The notes under the pieces are model-generated. The model had not been told where the DNA came from. It searched no databases and saw only the letters and a list, made by a program, of their open reading frames with translations. Shown in pieces: positions 1 to 8,457 of a stretch of DNA of 64,000 nt. The stretch lies in assembly GCF_029223525.1 (NCBI RefSeq), contig NZ_JARHTQ010000007.1:186001-250000 (forward strand), written 5' to 3'. This DNA comes from Streptantibioticus ferralitis (lineage in GTDB: Bacteria; Actinomycetota; Actinomycetes; Streptomycetales; Streptomycetaceae). Position numbers and translations under genes: made by a program. Numbering within the stretch: position 1 is the stretch's first letter; each line of letters begins with the position of its first letter.

Positions 1-47
1 GGCGTGACGCCCTGGTCGGTGACGAAGGTCGAGATCCCGAACTTCAT
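1..47 (-). CDS. F420-dependent LLM-class oxidoreductase, N-terminal fragment at window edge
   Basis: The first 15 residues are visible, starting MKFGISTFVTDQG and leaving the window. This opening beta-strand is typical of luciferase-like (LLM class) F420-dependent oxidoreductases, which fold as TIM barrels. An AGGAG ribosome site lies 5 bases before the ATG. It diverges from the PucR regulator at 477, which may control it. A second complete LLM-class gene lies at 13938. The family call rests only on this short start. Confidence 0.6.
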   Translation of the reverse strand, partial: MKFGISTFVTDQGVT

Positions 48-476
48 GGCAACTCCTCGGCTCGATGGTGGGACGCGTTGGCCCGCGGCCGTTGCGGCGC
101 CGGGCACTCGGCCGCGTCCGTCTCGCAACGATCATCAGGCCCGCGGGCACTCGGGCACCCGCGGCACGCCCCGCGCCGGTCGTCCGCGGCAACCTCTCTT
201 GCCGGAAGTGTTCGGCGCGGGCGACCCGGGCGACACGGCAGGATCTCCTGTCTTGTGTCAGCCTGCTCTTGTGTCAGCCTGCCGGGGCGGGTATCCCAGG
301 ACATGGGCCTGGGGGGACGAATTGCATGCATCGACTCACCCCCGCAGGCCGAGGGCTCCTGTCTGACCTGTGCTTTCCGGTGGCGCGGGGGAAGCCCCGA
401 TCGGCCTGCGGTGCGGAGTCCGCACGGGCCCAGCGGCCCGCGCGGACACGGCGGCGGTCTTCGGGAAGGAGGCGGC
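48..476. promoter_or_regulatory. Divergent intergenic region between oxidoreductase and PucR regulator
   Basis: These 429 bases separate two divergent genes and must hold both promoters. Open frames run through it on both strands, but their translations are Arg/Pro/Gly-rich, typical of non-coding high-GC DNA. A clear operator was not recognised. The region just before 477 ends in GGAAGGAGGCGGC, the ribosome site of the regulator gene. Confidence 0.45.
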
Positions 477-2177
477 ATGGATGCCATCCCGGTGAAGGGG
501 GCGCCGCCGGACATGCGGACCCAGAAGTGTCTGGGGAGGATGGCCAGCCTCTGCGAGCTGACTACCACGATGTTCGACAGCCGGGACGAGAACGACGTCC
601 TGAAGCTTGCCGCCTCCTGGATCGCCTCGCTGGGAAGCTCGCTGACCGCTGTGGGGTACTTGCAGCGCGATGGGCGGCTGCTGCGCGGTGGGACCTCCGC
701 GCCTGAGCCCGAGGACCGGGCCATGGATTCCCGGGTGCGGGCGCTGAGCGGCAAGGACACCGCGCTCGACCTGCCGGGATTCGCCTGGGCCTGGGCCCTG
801 GCGCTGACGCACCGGAGCGCCTGCCTCGGCTACCTCGTCGTCAGGTCGCCCGCGACCCCGGCCGATGACGAGACGTACCTCGCCACCCTCCTGGCACGTC
901 AGACGGCCGCCGCTCTGGATCATGTCCAGGCAGGTGAAGGCCAGCGCGAGCGCGTGCGGCAGCTGCGCCTGCTCAACCACGGCGTGACCGCGGTCAACGA
1001 GTGCCTGCGGACCGAGGTGGCCGAGCTCCAGCGCCGCATGGTGATAGCCGAGGTGCTGAACCGGGTCTCGTTCTCCGGAGAGGGCGAGCAGGGCATCGTT
1101 CGGGCGCTGCACGAGCTGACGGGCTTCCCCGCACTGGCCGAGGATCGCTTCGGCAATCTGCGGGCCTGGGCCGGCCCCGACGGCTCGGAGCGGCCCGCCG
1201 CAATGGCCCCCGGGCACAGGGCGGCGGTGCTGCGGCGCGCCGAGCGCGAGCGCAGGCCGGTGCGCGACGGGGACCTGCTGGTCCGCGTGGTGCGACCGCA
1301 CGGCGAGGTGCTGGGCGTACTCGTACTGGCCGACCCGGAGCACCAGGTGGGGGAGACCGAGACGTTCGCGTTGGACCAGGCCGCCACGGTACTCGCCCTC
1401 GAACTCTCCCATGAGCGCGGCCTGGCAGACGCTGACCTGCGCATGCAGTGCGACCTGGTCGAGGACCTGGTGACCGGCACGGATGAGCAAAGTGCGTTCG
1501 CCCGGTCCGAAGCGGTCGGCCACAACCTGCACGGTTCCCACCATGTGGTGGTCGTCAAGTGGACGGGGCCCTGGGGCGACGGAACGGTCACCGTGGCGGT
1601 CGGGCGGGCCGCCGCGGCAAGTCGGCTCGACTTCCTGCTGGGGCGCCGGTCAGGGGCGGCGATCCTCATCGTTCGAGGGCCGGCCGTCGGGGACGAGTTC
1701 TACGACGAGGTGTCAAGGGAACTCGGCTCCGCGGACGGTGTGATCGGGGTCGGAGGCCAGTGCGATGCTCCGTCCGACTTCTCGCACTCCTATCAGGAGG
1801 CACTGCGAGCCCTGGAGATCCGGCAGAATTCCCTTGACCCCCATGGCTTGATCGCATTCGACCGGCTCGGTCTCTACCGGGTGCTGCGCACCAGCGATCA
1901 CGACGCGCACACCGAGCAGTTCGTGCGCGAGTGGCTTGGCCCCCTCATCGACTACGACCAGGCGCACCACGGCGAACTCGTCGCGACGCTCACCGCCTAT
2001 CTGGAGAACAGCAGCTACGACGCCACCGCGGCGATGCTGGCGATCCATCGCAGCACGCTCCGGTATCGGCTTCGTCGCATCCGGGAGATCTCCGGACTTG
2101 ACATCACCGATGTCGAAGTCCGGCTCAATCTGCATGTGGCGGCCCGCATCTGGAACGTGATCACCAGACCGCTCTGA
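477..2177 (+). CDS. PucR-family transcriptional regulator
   Basis: A 566-residue DNA-binding regulator. The ATG at 477 was chosen because GGAAGGAGG lies just upstream; the frame stays open further upstream but that part is low-complexity. The N-terminal half (about residues 15-310) looks like GAF-type sensing segments. The C-terminus, about residues 500-560, has the PucR/CdaR helix-turn-helix ([19 protein letters not shown], then the RLNLHVA segment that ends the family). Such proteins sense small molecules and often activate nearby catabolic or oxidoreductase genes. The divergent F420 oxidoreductase is the obvious candidate target, though that is inference. The ligand is unknown. Confidence 0.85.
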   Translation: MDAIPVKGAPPDMRTQKCLGRMASLCELTTTMFDSRDENDVLKLAASWIASLGSSLTAVGYLQRDGRLLRGGTSAPEPEDRAMDSRVRALSGKDTALDLPGFAWAWALALTHRSACLGYLVVRSPATPADDETYLATLLARQTAAALDHVQAGEGQRERVRQLRLLNHGVTAVNECLRTEVAELQRRMVIAEVLNRVSFSGEGEQGIVRALHELTGFPALAEDRFGNLRAWAGPDGSERPAAMAPGHRAAVLRRAERERRPVRDGDLLVRVVRPHGEVLGVLVLADPEHQVGETETFALDQAATVLALELSHERGLADADLRMQCDLVEDLVTGTDEQSAFARSEAVGHNLHGSHHVVVVKWTGPWGDGTVTVAVGRAAAASRLDFLLGRRSGAAILIVRGPAVGDEFYDEVSRELGSADGVIGVGGQCDAPSDFSHSYQEALRALEIRQNSLDPHGLIAFDRLGLYRVLRTSDHDAHTEQFVREWLGPLIDYDQAHHGELVATLTAYLENSSYDATAAMLAIHRSTLRYRLRRIREISGLDITDVEVRLNLHVAARIWNVITRPL

Positions 2178-2179
2178 GA

Positions 2180-2398
2180 TGGCGTGGAGTCGGACAAGCC
2201 GAAGCCGGGATAGTCCGGGGCGACGACGTGGTAGCGGTCGGCCAGCGCGGGGATGAGGTTGCGGAACATGTGCGAGCTTGCGGGCGTCCCGTGCAGCAAC
2301 ACCGACGGCGGTGTGCCCGGATGACCGGCCTCGCGGTAGAAGAGCCGGTGGCCGCCGACGTCGAGGAAGCGGTGGTGGACGAGCATCGTCATGTCCAA
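2180..2398 (-). pseudogene. Alpha/beta hydrolase, 5' fragment
   Basis: This encodes the first 70 or so residues of an alpha/beta hydrolase: [12 protein letters not shown], the oxyanion-side motif LLHGTP, and [16 protein letters not shown]. The nucleophile-elbow Ser, Asp and His that should follow are missing. Similarity stops near 2186, a few bases past the stop of the PucR gene, and the frame continues into antisense of that gene. The hydrolase seems to have lost its last three quarters by a deletion ending at the PucR stop. It is very unlikely to be functional. Confidence 0.75.
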
Positions 2399-2563
2399 CT
2401 CCCCTGGTTCCGACTGCTGCGGTGGGAACTGATAGTCAGACGCTGGCCTCCGTATCCAACTTCCGCCCTGGTTCAGGTGGCGCGCGATAAAGGAGATGCC
2501 TCGCCTGACGCCCGTGACGTAATGTGCGCTCCCGGCAGGTGTCTCTTACCTCGGGAGGGCTTG

Positions 2564-3196
2564 ATGGTTCCGGAACTTGTCAGGACGTGGGTGTCCGGTT
2601 GGGTCGTGTCACGGCGCAGGCCCGCTCCGGTCGAGAAGCCCTGGGGGCTGTATGTCGAGGTGGGCAGGCCTGACCAGGTGGGGCGGCACGTACTTCCGGA
2701 CGCAGTCGAGACCGCGGTGCGTCAGGCCGCCGCCTCGGTGACCGTGCCCTGCACCTGGCTCAAGGTGCCGATGGAGCCTGAGGAGACAGCGGCGTGGCTT
2801 CCCCCGGGCTGGGTGGTGGACATGGACGAGGCGGGCCATCTGATGGCCGCGGAACTGCGGGCCACGGACCCGGTGCCGCCCGGGGGTTACACCCCGTCAG
2901 TGCAGACCCGCGACCGCGTCGTCTACGTCCGGGTGCACGATGCGGCGGGCGAGCTCGCGGCGAAGGGGCAGATGGCACTCCTCGGGCAGGCAACGGTCGT
3001 TGACTGCGTCACGACCGAAGCGGCCCACCGACGCCGCGGCCTGGGTGCCTTCGTGATGCGCACCCTCGCCGACCACGCCGTGGCCGAGGGCGCGACTCTC
3101 GGTGTCCTCGGTGCGACCGACGAGGGGCGCGCGCTGTACGAGACGTTGGGCTGGAAGGCGCATGCTCCGCTGGCGGCGTGCATCTACCGGCCCTGA
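2564..3196 (+). CDS. GNAT-family N-acetyltransferase
   Basis: A 210-residue protein. The C-terminal part has the acetyl-CoA signature AAHRRRGLGAFVMRTLADHA (about residues 149-168) and the closing GNAT strand ALYETLGW. The first 120 residues are not recognised beyond a weak acetyltransferase-like fold. The ATG follows GGGAGGG with 5-base spacing; a TTG one codon earlier is possible. The substrate cannot be told from the sequence. It stands alone between a hydrolase remnant and a small cysteine-rich gene. Confidence 0.75.
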   Translation: MVPELVRTWVSGWVVSRRRPAPVEKPWGLYVEVGRPDQVGRHVLPDAVETAVRQAAASVTVPCTWLKVPMEPEETAAWLPPGWVVDMDEAGHLMAAELRATDPVPPGGYTPSVQTRDRVVYVRVHDAAGELAAKGQMALLGQATVVDCVTTEAAHRRRGLGAFVMRTLADHAVAEGATLGVLGATDEGRALYETLGWKAHAPLAACIYRP

Positions 3197-3308
3197 GCCG
3201 TACTGATCGGGACCGGCACCCGGCCTCGCGGGTAGGCACCGAGCGGCTCACCAGCATTGGGGGGAAAGGGAGTTGTCGTCGGGGAAGCCGCGTACCAGCA
3301 TGGTGCCC

Positions 3309-3587
3309 ATGGCTGACGATCTTTGCGAGAACACGTTCCTGCCCCCTGACCAGTGCGACCACTGCCGCATGGCCGCTTCAGGGTTGTCCGCGCAGGTCCA
3401 TACCACCAAGGGCGGCAGCGTGTACCACCGCACCCCGAACTGCGCGGGGCTCAAGGACGGGCAGGCGTACGCCCGGCGGATGCGGCAGGAGATCCACGAC
3501 GTGAACGCTGTCCCGCGCAGCGATGCGCGGGCCCGGCTCGGACCCTGCGAGGTGTGCCGCCCCGACCTGCCGCCCACCACCAGTTAG
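3309..3587 (+). CDS. Small Cys/His-rich protein, probably zinc-binding
   Basis: A 92-residue acidic-start protein with spaced metal-ligand motifs: C-x8-C-x2-C near the N-terminus (CENTF, QCDHC), YHRTPNC in the middle and a CEVC pair near the C-terminus. The pattern suggests one or two structural zinc sites. The family is not recognised. The start is uncertain: ATG 3309 is used, but ATG 3300 and TTG 3273 are in frame, and none has an ideally spaced ribosome site. It ends 38 bases before the convergent histidine kinase gene. Confidence 0.55.
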   Translation: MADDLCENTFLPPDQCDHCRMAASGLSAQVHTTKGGSVYHRTPNCAGLKDGQAYARRMRQEIHDVNAVPRSDARARLGPCEVCRPDLPPTTS

Positions 3588-3625
3588 CCGGGTGGCGCCG
3601 TCGTACAGCAGCGGCGGCCCACCGG

Positions 3626-5089
3626 TCACTTCACGGCGGGGATCGTCGGGCCGCCGGGGGTGGGGGGAAAGGTTCGGTGCCGGTGGCGTCGGTCCGGTGT
3701 GATGGGGCGAAGGCGGATGACGGCGTCGAGGCCGCCGCCCGGGGCGGGGCGCAGGTCGATGTCGCCGCCGCACGCGTGCGCCAACTGCTGGGCGATCGCC
3801 AGGCCCAGTCCCATACCGTCGGAACCGGCGTTGGGGGAGCGCCAGAAGCGGTCGAAGGCGTGCGCGCGTTCGACATCGGTCATCCCCGGCCCCTGGTCGG
3901 TCACATGGAGCTCGACGCGCGGCTCGCCGTCGACCCCGCGCCCCGGGGCGAGAGCGCGGGACAGGGTGACGGTACTGCTGGGCGGGGCTGCTCGTAGCGC
4001 GTTGGCGAGGAGGTTGTCGACGATCTGCTCCAGTGCGCCGGGCACCGCCCAGACCTGGCCGACGCGGTGGCCGGTCAGGCTGATGGCGATGTCCCGGTCG
4101 GCGGCGAAGGCGGCCCAGGTGCGTGCCCTGTCGTCGAGGATCGCATCGGGGTCCACGGGCTCCGGGGTCGTCTCCGCGCTCTCGGCGCGTGCGAGGGCGA
4201 GGAGCCCCTGCACCATCCGGACCAGCCGGTCGATCTCGGAGAGGGCATGGTCGAGATTGTGCTGGGCGCGGGGGTGGAGGTCGGGTTCGAGGTTCTCCAG
4301 TCGCAGTCGCAGGGCCGTCAGCGGTGTCTTCAGCTGATGAGAGGCGTCCGCGGCGAACCGGTGCTGGGCACGCAGCAGGTGTTGCAGCCGCCCGGCCGTA
4401 CGGGTGAACGAGTCGGCCAGCCGCCGCAGTTCGGGAGGACCGAGGTCCGTGGCCGGCGGTTCGGTCAGGGAACCGTCGGCGAGTTGGGTGGTGGCGCGTT
4501 CCAGTTCGCGTACCGGACGGGTGATCCAGCGGGCGAGGGCGAGCCCTATCACGGTCATGGCACCGAGCACACACAGCCCGCAGACGGCCAGTACGGTCCA
4601 CGCGGTACGGATACGGGCGACCGTGTCGGCGGTGGGTGCGGTCAGCCGCACCGCGCCGCGCATCAGGGGGCCGGATGCCGCGGGGGCGGTGGCGTAGTAG
4701 GCGTCCCCGTGCAGCACGGGGTCGTTCATGGTGCCGTGCGCACGCTCGTCGTGCAGTGCGCTGACGATGTCGGGGGCGCGCGCGAGGCTGCGCCCGGTGC
4801 TGACCGCTCCCGGGGAGGAGTCGGCGAGCACGTTGCCGCTGCGGTCGACGACGGTCACATGTGCGTTGGAACGCCGGGTGTAGCTGCTGATGACCGCGGG
4901 CAGTTCGTGGGTGTCCCCGGTCTCGATGTCCTCTTCGACGAGTCCGGCGAGCACCACCGCGTCCCGTTCCAGCGCGGTGGACAGCGTGGAGGTCGCACTG
5001 TGCGCGTAGACGATCGCGAACGGGACCTCCAAAGCGAGCAGGACAAGCAGCGCCAGGGTCAGGTAGCTGAGCAGCAGGCGTCTGACCAT
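3626..5089 (-). CDS. Two-component sensor histidine kinase
   Basis: A 487-residue membrane kinase. Transmembrane segments lie at about 5-29 and 163-187, enclosing a roughly 130-residue extracytoplasmic sensor. A HAMP linker follows (about 187-240), then the dimerisation box ASHQLKTPL with phospho-acceptor His251, and the ATPase region with its N box (NLLANALRAAP), DQGPGM and GMGLGLAIAQQ. The N-terminus MVRRLLLSYLTLALL is typical of actinobacterial kinases of the CseC/TcrY type. It starts 10 bases after the response regulator stop, so the two are co-transcribed. The signal is unknown. The stretch after about residue 470 is Pro/Arg-rich. Confidence 0.92.
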   Translation of the reverse strand: MVRRLLLSYLTLALLVLLALEVPFAIVYAHSATSTLSTALERDAVVLAGLVEEDIETGDTHELPAVISSYTRRSNAHVTVVDRSGNVLADSSPGAVSTGRSLARAPDIVSALHDERAHGTMNDPVLHGDAYYATAPAASGPLMRGAVRLTAPTADTVARIRTAWTVLAVCGLCVLGAMTVIGLALARWITRPVRELERATTQLADGSLTEPPATDLGPPELRRLADSFTRTAGRLQHLLRAQHRFAADASHQLKTPLTALRLRLENLEPDLHPRAQHNLDHALSEIDRLVRMVQGLLALARAESAETTPEPVDPDAILDDRARTWAAFAADRDIAISLTGHRVGQVWAVPGALEQIVDNLLANALRAAPPSSTVTLSRALAPGRGVDGEPRVELHVTDQGPGMTDVERAHAFDRFWRSPNAGSDGMGLGLAIAQQLAHACGGDIDLRPAPGGGLDAVIRLRPITPDRRHRHRTFPPTPGGPTIPAVK

Positions 5090-5099
5090 GGGCGCGGGA

Positions 5100-5849
5100 T
5101 CACTGTCGGGCCGCGCCGTTGGGCACGGTGAGGCGGAAGCCGACTCCCCGGACGGTCTCGATCCAGGCCGGGCGGTCCAGCTTGCGGCGCAGCGCTGCGA
5201 TGTGTACGTCGAGGGTCCTGGTCGGGCCGAAGAAGTGCGGGTCCCATACCTTGTCCAGGATGTGCTGACGCGAGTACACGGCGCCGGGGTCTTCGGCGAG
5301 CATGGCGAGCAGGTCGAATTCCTTCGGGGCCAGCGGGATGTGCCGTTCACCGATGCGGACCTGTCTGGTCCGCCGGTCGATGACCACGTCTCCGACGTGT
5401 TGCGGTGCCCTGTCCGCCCCTGGTGCCGCCGTGTCGCTGGGCGGCGCGGCGGCGGGGCGGGTGCGGCGCGCGACGGCGCGGATCCGGGCCACCAACTCCC
5501 GGAGGCCGAAGGGCTTGGACAGGTAGTCGTCGGCGCCGAGTTCGAGTCCGACCACGCGGTCGGTCTCGTCGTCGCGAGCGGTGATCATGATGATGGGTAC
5601 GTCGGACCGGCTGCGCAGTGCCCGACAGACGTCGATGCCGTCCATGTCGGGGAGTCCGAGATCCAACAGGACCATGTCCGTGGGGGCGGCGGTCAGGGCG
5701 CACGTGCCCGTGGCGACTCTGTTGACCGCGAAGCCGTAGCGGCCCAGACCTTCGGTCAGCGGCTCGGCGATTGTGTCGTCGTCCTCGATGAGCAGCACCC
5801 GCACAGGGGCAGAATCACACATATCGGAAGTTGGCTGGGACGGAGTCAC
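5100..5849 (-). CDS. OmpR/PhoB-family response regulator
   Basis: A 249-residue regulator. The receiver domain has the acidic pocket IEDDD (residues 21-25), phospho-acceptor Asp63 in LLDLGLPDMDG, the switch Thr of MITARDDE, and Lys112 in LSKPFG. A linker of Ala/Pro leads to a C-terminal winged helix (about 150-245) with PLAPKEFDLLAMLAEDPGAV and VRGVGFRL. GTG 5849 was chosen because GGGGGAGG lies 6 bases upstream; an ATG at residue 10 is the alternative. It is the first gene of the pair with the kinase and is probably autoregulated. Confidence 0.93.
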   Translation of the reverse strand: MTPSQPTSDMCDSAPVRVLLIEDDDTIAEPLTEGLGRYGFAVNRVATGTCALTAAPTDMVLLDLGLPDMDGIDVCRALRSRSDVPIIMITARDDETDRVVGLELGADDYLSKPFGLRELVARIRAVARRTRPAAAPPSDTAAPGADRAPQHVGDVVIDRRTRQVRIGERHIPLAPKEFDLLAMLAEDPGAVYSRQHILDKVWDPHFFGPTRTLDVHIAALRRKLDRPAWIETVRGVGFRLTVPNGAARQ

Positions 5850-5912
5850 GAAAGCCTCCCCCTTTCGGGTGAACGCCGAGCCGCCTGGCCGGCCGACGTG
5901 CCAGCGCCCTAG

Positions 5913-7220
5913 TCATCGCTGTCCGGTGGCGGAACGCGGGGCAGGGTCGGCGGACGCCGCGGGCCGCACCATGAGGAGCCCGGGCACGGCTGAGAGCCGG
6001 ATGACGGCCGTGGCCATCAGGCAGGCCAGGCCGCTGAGGACCAGGCTGTAGCGGGCGCCGAGGGTTTCCGCGACCCAGCCGACGAGCGGAGCGCCTACCG
6101 GCGTGCCGCCGAGAAGAACGAGGAAGTAGACGGCGAGCACGCGCCCGCGCATCCCGGGATCGGAGTTGAGTTGCACCATGGCGTTGGCCGTGGTGGTCAC
6201 CAGGACGGCGGCGATGCCGGTCGCCACCAGCAGGACCGCGAACGCGATGGGAGAGGGCATGAGGCCGACCGCGGCCTCAAGCACCCCGAACACGGCAGCC
6301 GCGCCGAGGAGTTGACGCAGGGTGGGCGGCCGGGCTCGGTCCGCGCTGCGGAGCGCGCCGAGGAGGCTGCCCGCGGCGTAGGCCGAGGACAGGGAGCCGA
6401 AGGCCGCCGCTCCGGAATGGAAGACCGTGGTGGCCATGAGGCAGATCGTCACCTGGAAGTTGAGGCCCAGGGTGCCGATGACACCGGCAAGCGTGATCGG
6501 CAGCAGCAGACCCGGGGTGCACCTGATGTGCCGCAGGGCGTCGGCCAGACGCACACCGTGAGGTGCGGGGGGAGGTGGCGGGTGGAGTTCGCTGGTACGC
6601 AGGGTGAGCAGCGCGGCCAGCACCGCCAGGTAGGAGGCGGCGTTCAGGAAGAAGACCGGTCCGGTGCCCACGGAGGCGATGGCCAGGCCGGCGGCGGCCG
6701 GGCCGAGGAAGCGCGCGGCGTTGAACTGGGCCGCGTTCACACTTACCGCACTGGGCACCCGGTCGCGTCCGACCATGTCACCGATGAACGCGTTACGGGC
6801 GGGGCTGTCCACGGCGGTGGCGGCGCCGAGGGCCACGGCGAGGACGTAGACATGCCAGATGCGCACCGTGCCGTTGACCGTCAGGACACCGAGCAGGAGC
6901 GCTTGCAGCGCCATGAGGCTCTGGGCGAGCACCAGCAGCCGCTGCCGGTGGTAACGGTCGGCGATGACGCCGCCCCAGAGCCCGAAGAGGGTCTGCGGGA
7001 CGAACTGCAGGGCGGTGACGACGCCGACCGCGGTGCCGCTGTGGTGGGTGAGCTGCAGCACCAGCCAGTCCTGGGCCGCCCGATGCATCCACATGCCCAC
7101 GTTGGACACCAACTGCCCGATCACATAGCGGCGGAAGTTGCGGTTGCCCAGGGTGCGCAGCGCCTGCCGGCCGGGCCGTGGCGACCTGGCCCGGGACTGC
7201 TCAGCAGCTGTGCCGGACAA
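5913..7220 (-). CDS. MFS transporter, probable siderophore exporter
   Basis: A 435-residue 12-helix major facilitator of the enterobactin-exporter/MFS_3 type: QDWLVLQLT, GGVIADRYHRQRLL between helices 2 and 3, and TAVDSPARNAFIGDMV in helix 5. The TTG at 7220 is preceded by AGGAGG with 5-base spacing and lies inside the 3' end of the upstream PLP-enzyme gene, a 20-base overlap that implies translational coupling. It is the last gene of a four-gene operon with two siderophore synthetases, which points to export of the product. Staphyloferrin clusters also carry an MFS exporter. Confidence 0.85.
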   Translation of the reverse strand: MSGTAAEQSRARSPRPGRQALRTLGNRNFRRYVIGQLVSNVGMWMHRAAQDWLVLQLTHHSGTAVGVVTALQFVPQTLFGLWGGVIADRYHRQRLLVLAQSLMALQALLLGVLTVNGTVRIWHVYVLAVALGAATAVDSPARNAFIGDMVGRDRVPSAVSVNAAQFNAARFLGPAAAGLAIASVGTGPVFFLNAASYLAVLAALLTLRTSELHPPPPPAPHGVRLADALRHIRCTPGLLLPITLAGVIGTLGLNFQVTICLMATTVFHSGAAAFGSLSSAYAAGSLLGALRSADRARPPTLRQLLGAAAVFGVLEAAVGLMPSPIAFAVLLVATGIAAVLVTTTANAMVQLNSDPGMRGRVLAVYFLVLLGGTPVGAPLVGWVAETLGARYSLVLSGLACLMATAVIRLSAVPGLLMVRPAASADPAPRSATGQR

Positions 7221-8457
7221 GGCGGCCTCCTGCGCCGTCCGTTGTCTTCCGGACGTCTTCGACGGCGGCCAGGCTCGTTGGCGGCCGCTCGTCGTCCAGG
7301 TAGGAGAAGCGCGGCTCCGGGTGCATGAGGAAGCCATGGTGGGAGATGTTCCATGCGTACGCCCCCGCCATCGCGAACGCCACCCGGTCGCCGGCGCGCA
7401 GCCGGTTCACCGGGATCTGTCGGGCCAGGACGTCCTTGGGTGTGCACAGTTGCCCGACCAGCGTCGCCGGCTCCCGATGTGCCTCGCTCCTCGTCCATGG
7501 CCACGGCCAGGTGTCCGATGGGATGATCTCGAAGGGCTGGTCGTGCCCCTTGGCGGCCGGGGTGCGCAGGTGGTGGGTGCCTCCGCGCAGCACGGCGAAC
7601 GCCTCGCCGCGGCTTCGTTTGACGTCCAGCACCTGTGTGACGTACCAGCCGCAGTACGCGCTGATGGATCGGCCGGGTTCGATGCGTACCGTCAGTGCGG
7701 GGTGGTCGGCAAGGACACGGCGTAGGCCGGTGCCGAACGCCGACCAGTCGAAGATGCGTTCTGGTTCGGTGTAGTCGACACCCATGCCGCCCCCGACGTT
7801 GACCTCGCTCAGGTTCAGCTGGTGTTCTCCCGCCCAGCGGTCTGCCCAGGCGATGACCTGTTCGACGAGGGCAAGTTGGTCGGGCGCGTCAAGGCCGCTG
7901 GCCAAATGGGCGTGGATGCCGCGCAGCCGGATCCTCGGGTGTGTGGCGAGCAGCCGCAGGCAGCCATCCAGGTGGGCGGGGTCCATGCCGAACGGACTGG
8001 GCCAACCGCCCATCACCAGCGGCAACTGGCCCAGCGAGAACGGAAGGTTGACCCGCAGGAGCACGTCCACGGTGCGTTCGCCGACGAGTTCCGTCAGGAT
8101 GCGCAGTTCGTGTTCGCTTTCCAGATGCAGGCGCTCAACGCCCTCGTCCAGCGCCTGAGCCAGCTCGACAGCGGACTTGCCCGGCCCGCCGAACGCGATT
8201 GAGGCCTTCGGGAGCAGTTGGCGGACATGGCGCAGTTCGCCCGCGGAGGCCACCTCGAACCCATCGACATGCTCGCCCAGCACGTGCAGCAGCCTGGGGT
8301 CGGAGTTCGCCTTGGCCGCGTAGAACAGATCCACCCGATCGGGTAGTAGGGCCCGGATGGCACGGCTGTGTCTGCGCAGCGCCGCCAGGTCATAGACATA
8401 GGCGGGAAGTTCGGCATCGGCCAGCCCTCTCAGGTGGCGCAGCATACCCGGCCTCAC
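7201..8457 (-). CDS. Fold-type III PLP-dependent decarboxylase (DapDC/ODC-like) in siderophore operon
   Basis: A 418-residue alanine-racemase-fold decarboxylase. Lys49 in FYAAKAN is the PLP lysine, VGGGMGVDY is the phosphate-binding glycine loop, and EPGRS and QLCTPKDVL are family motifs of diaminopimelate/ornithine/lysine decarboxylases. GTG 8457 overlaps the stop of the preceding synthetase gene (GTGA) and has AGGAGG seven bases upstream. By comparison with SbnH of staphyloferrin B, it may decarboxylate an amino acid or a citryl-amino-acid intermediate; racemase activity as proposed for SfaC of staphyloferrin A is the alternative. Which substrate is used cannot be read from sequence. Confidence 0.88.
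   Translation of the reverse strand: MRPGMLRHLRGLADAELPAYVYDLAALRRHSRAIRALLPDRVDLFYAAKANSDPRLLHVLGEHVDGFEVASAGELRHVRQLLPKASIAFGGPGKSAVELAQALDEGVERLHLESEHELRILTELVGERTVDVLLRVNLPFSLGQLPLVMGGWPSPFGMDPAHLDGCLRLLATHPRIRLRGIHAHLASGLDAPDQLALVEQVIAWADRWAGEHQLNLSEVNVGGGMGVDYTEPERIFDWSAFGTGLRRVLADHPALTVRIEPGRSISAYCGWYVTQVLDVKRSRGEAFAVLRGGTHHLRTPAAKGHDQPFEIIPSDTWPWPWTRSEAHREPATLVGQLCTPKDVLARQIPVNRLRAGDRVAFAMAGAYAWNISHHGFLMHPEPRFSYLDDERPPTSLAAVEDVRKTTDGAGGRLVRHSC

Noticed and set aside
4067-5131. Long plus-strand ORF inside the histidine kinase gene
   Set aside because: Its translation is Gly/Arg/Val-rich without motifs and is the antisense of the clear kinase domains.
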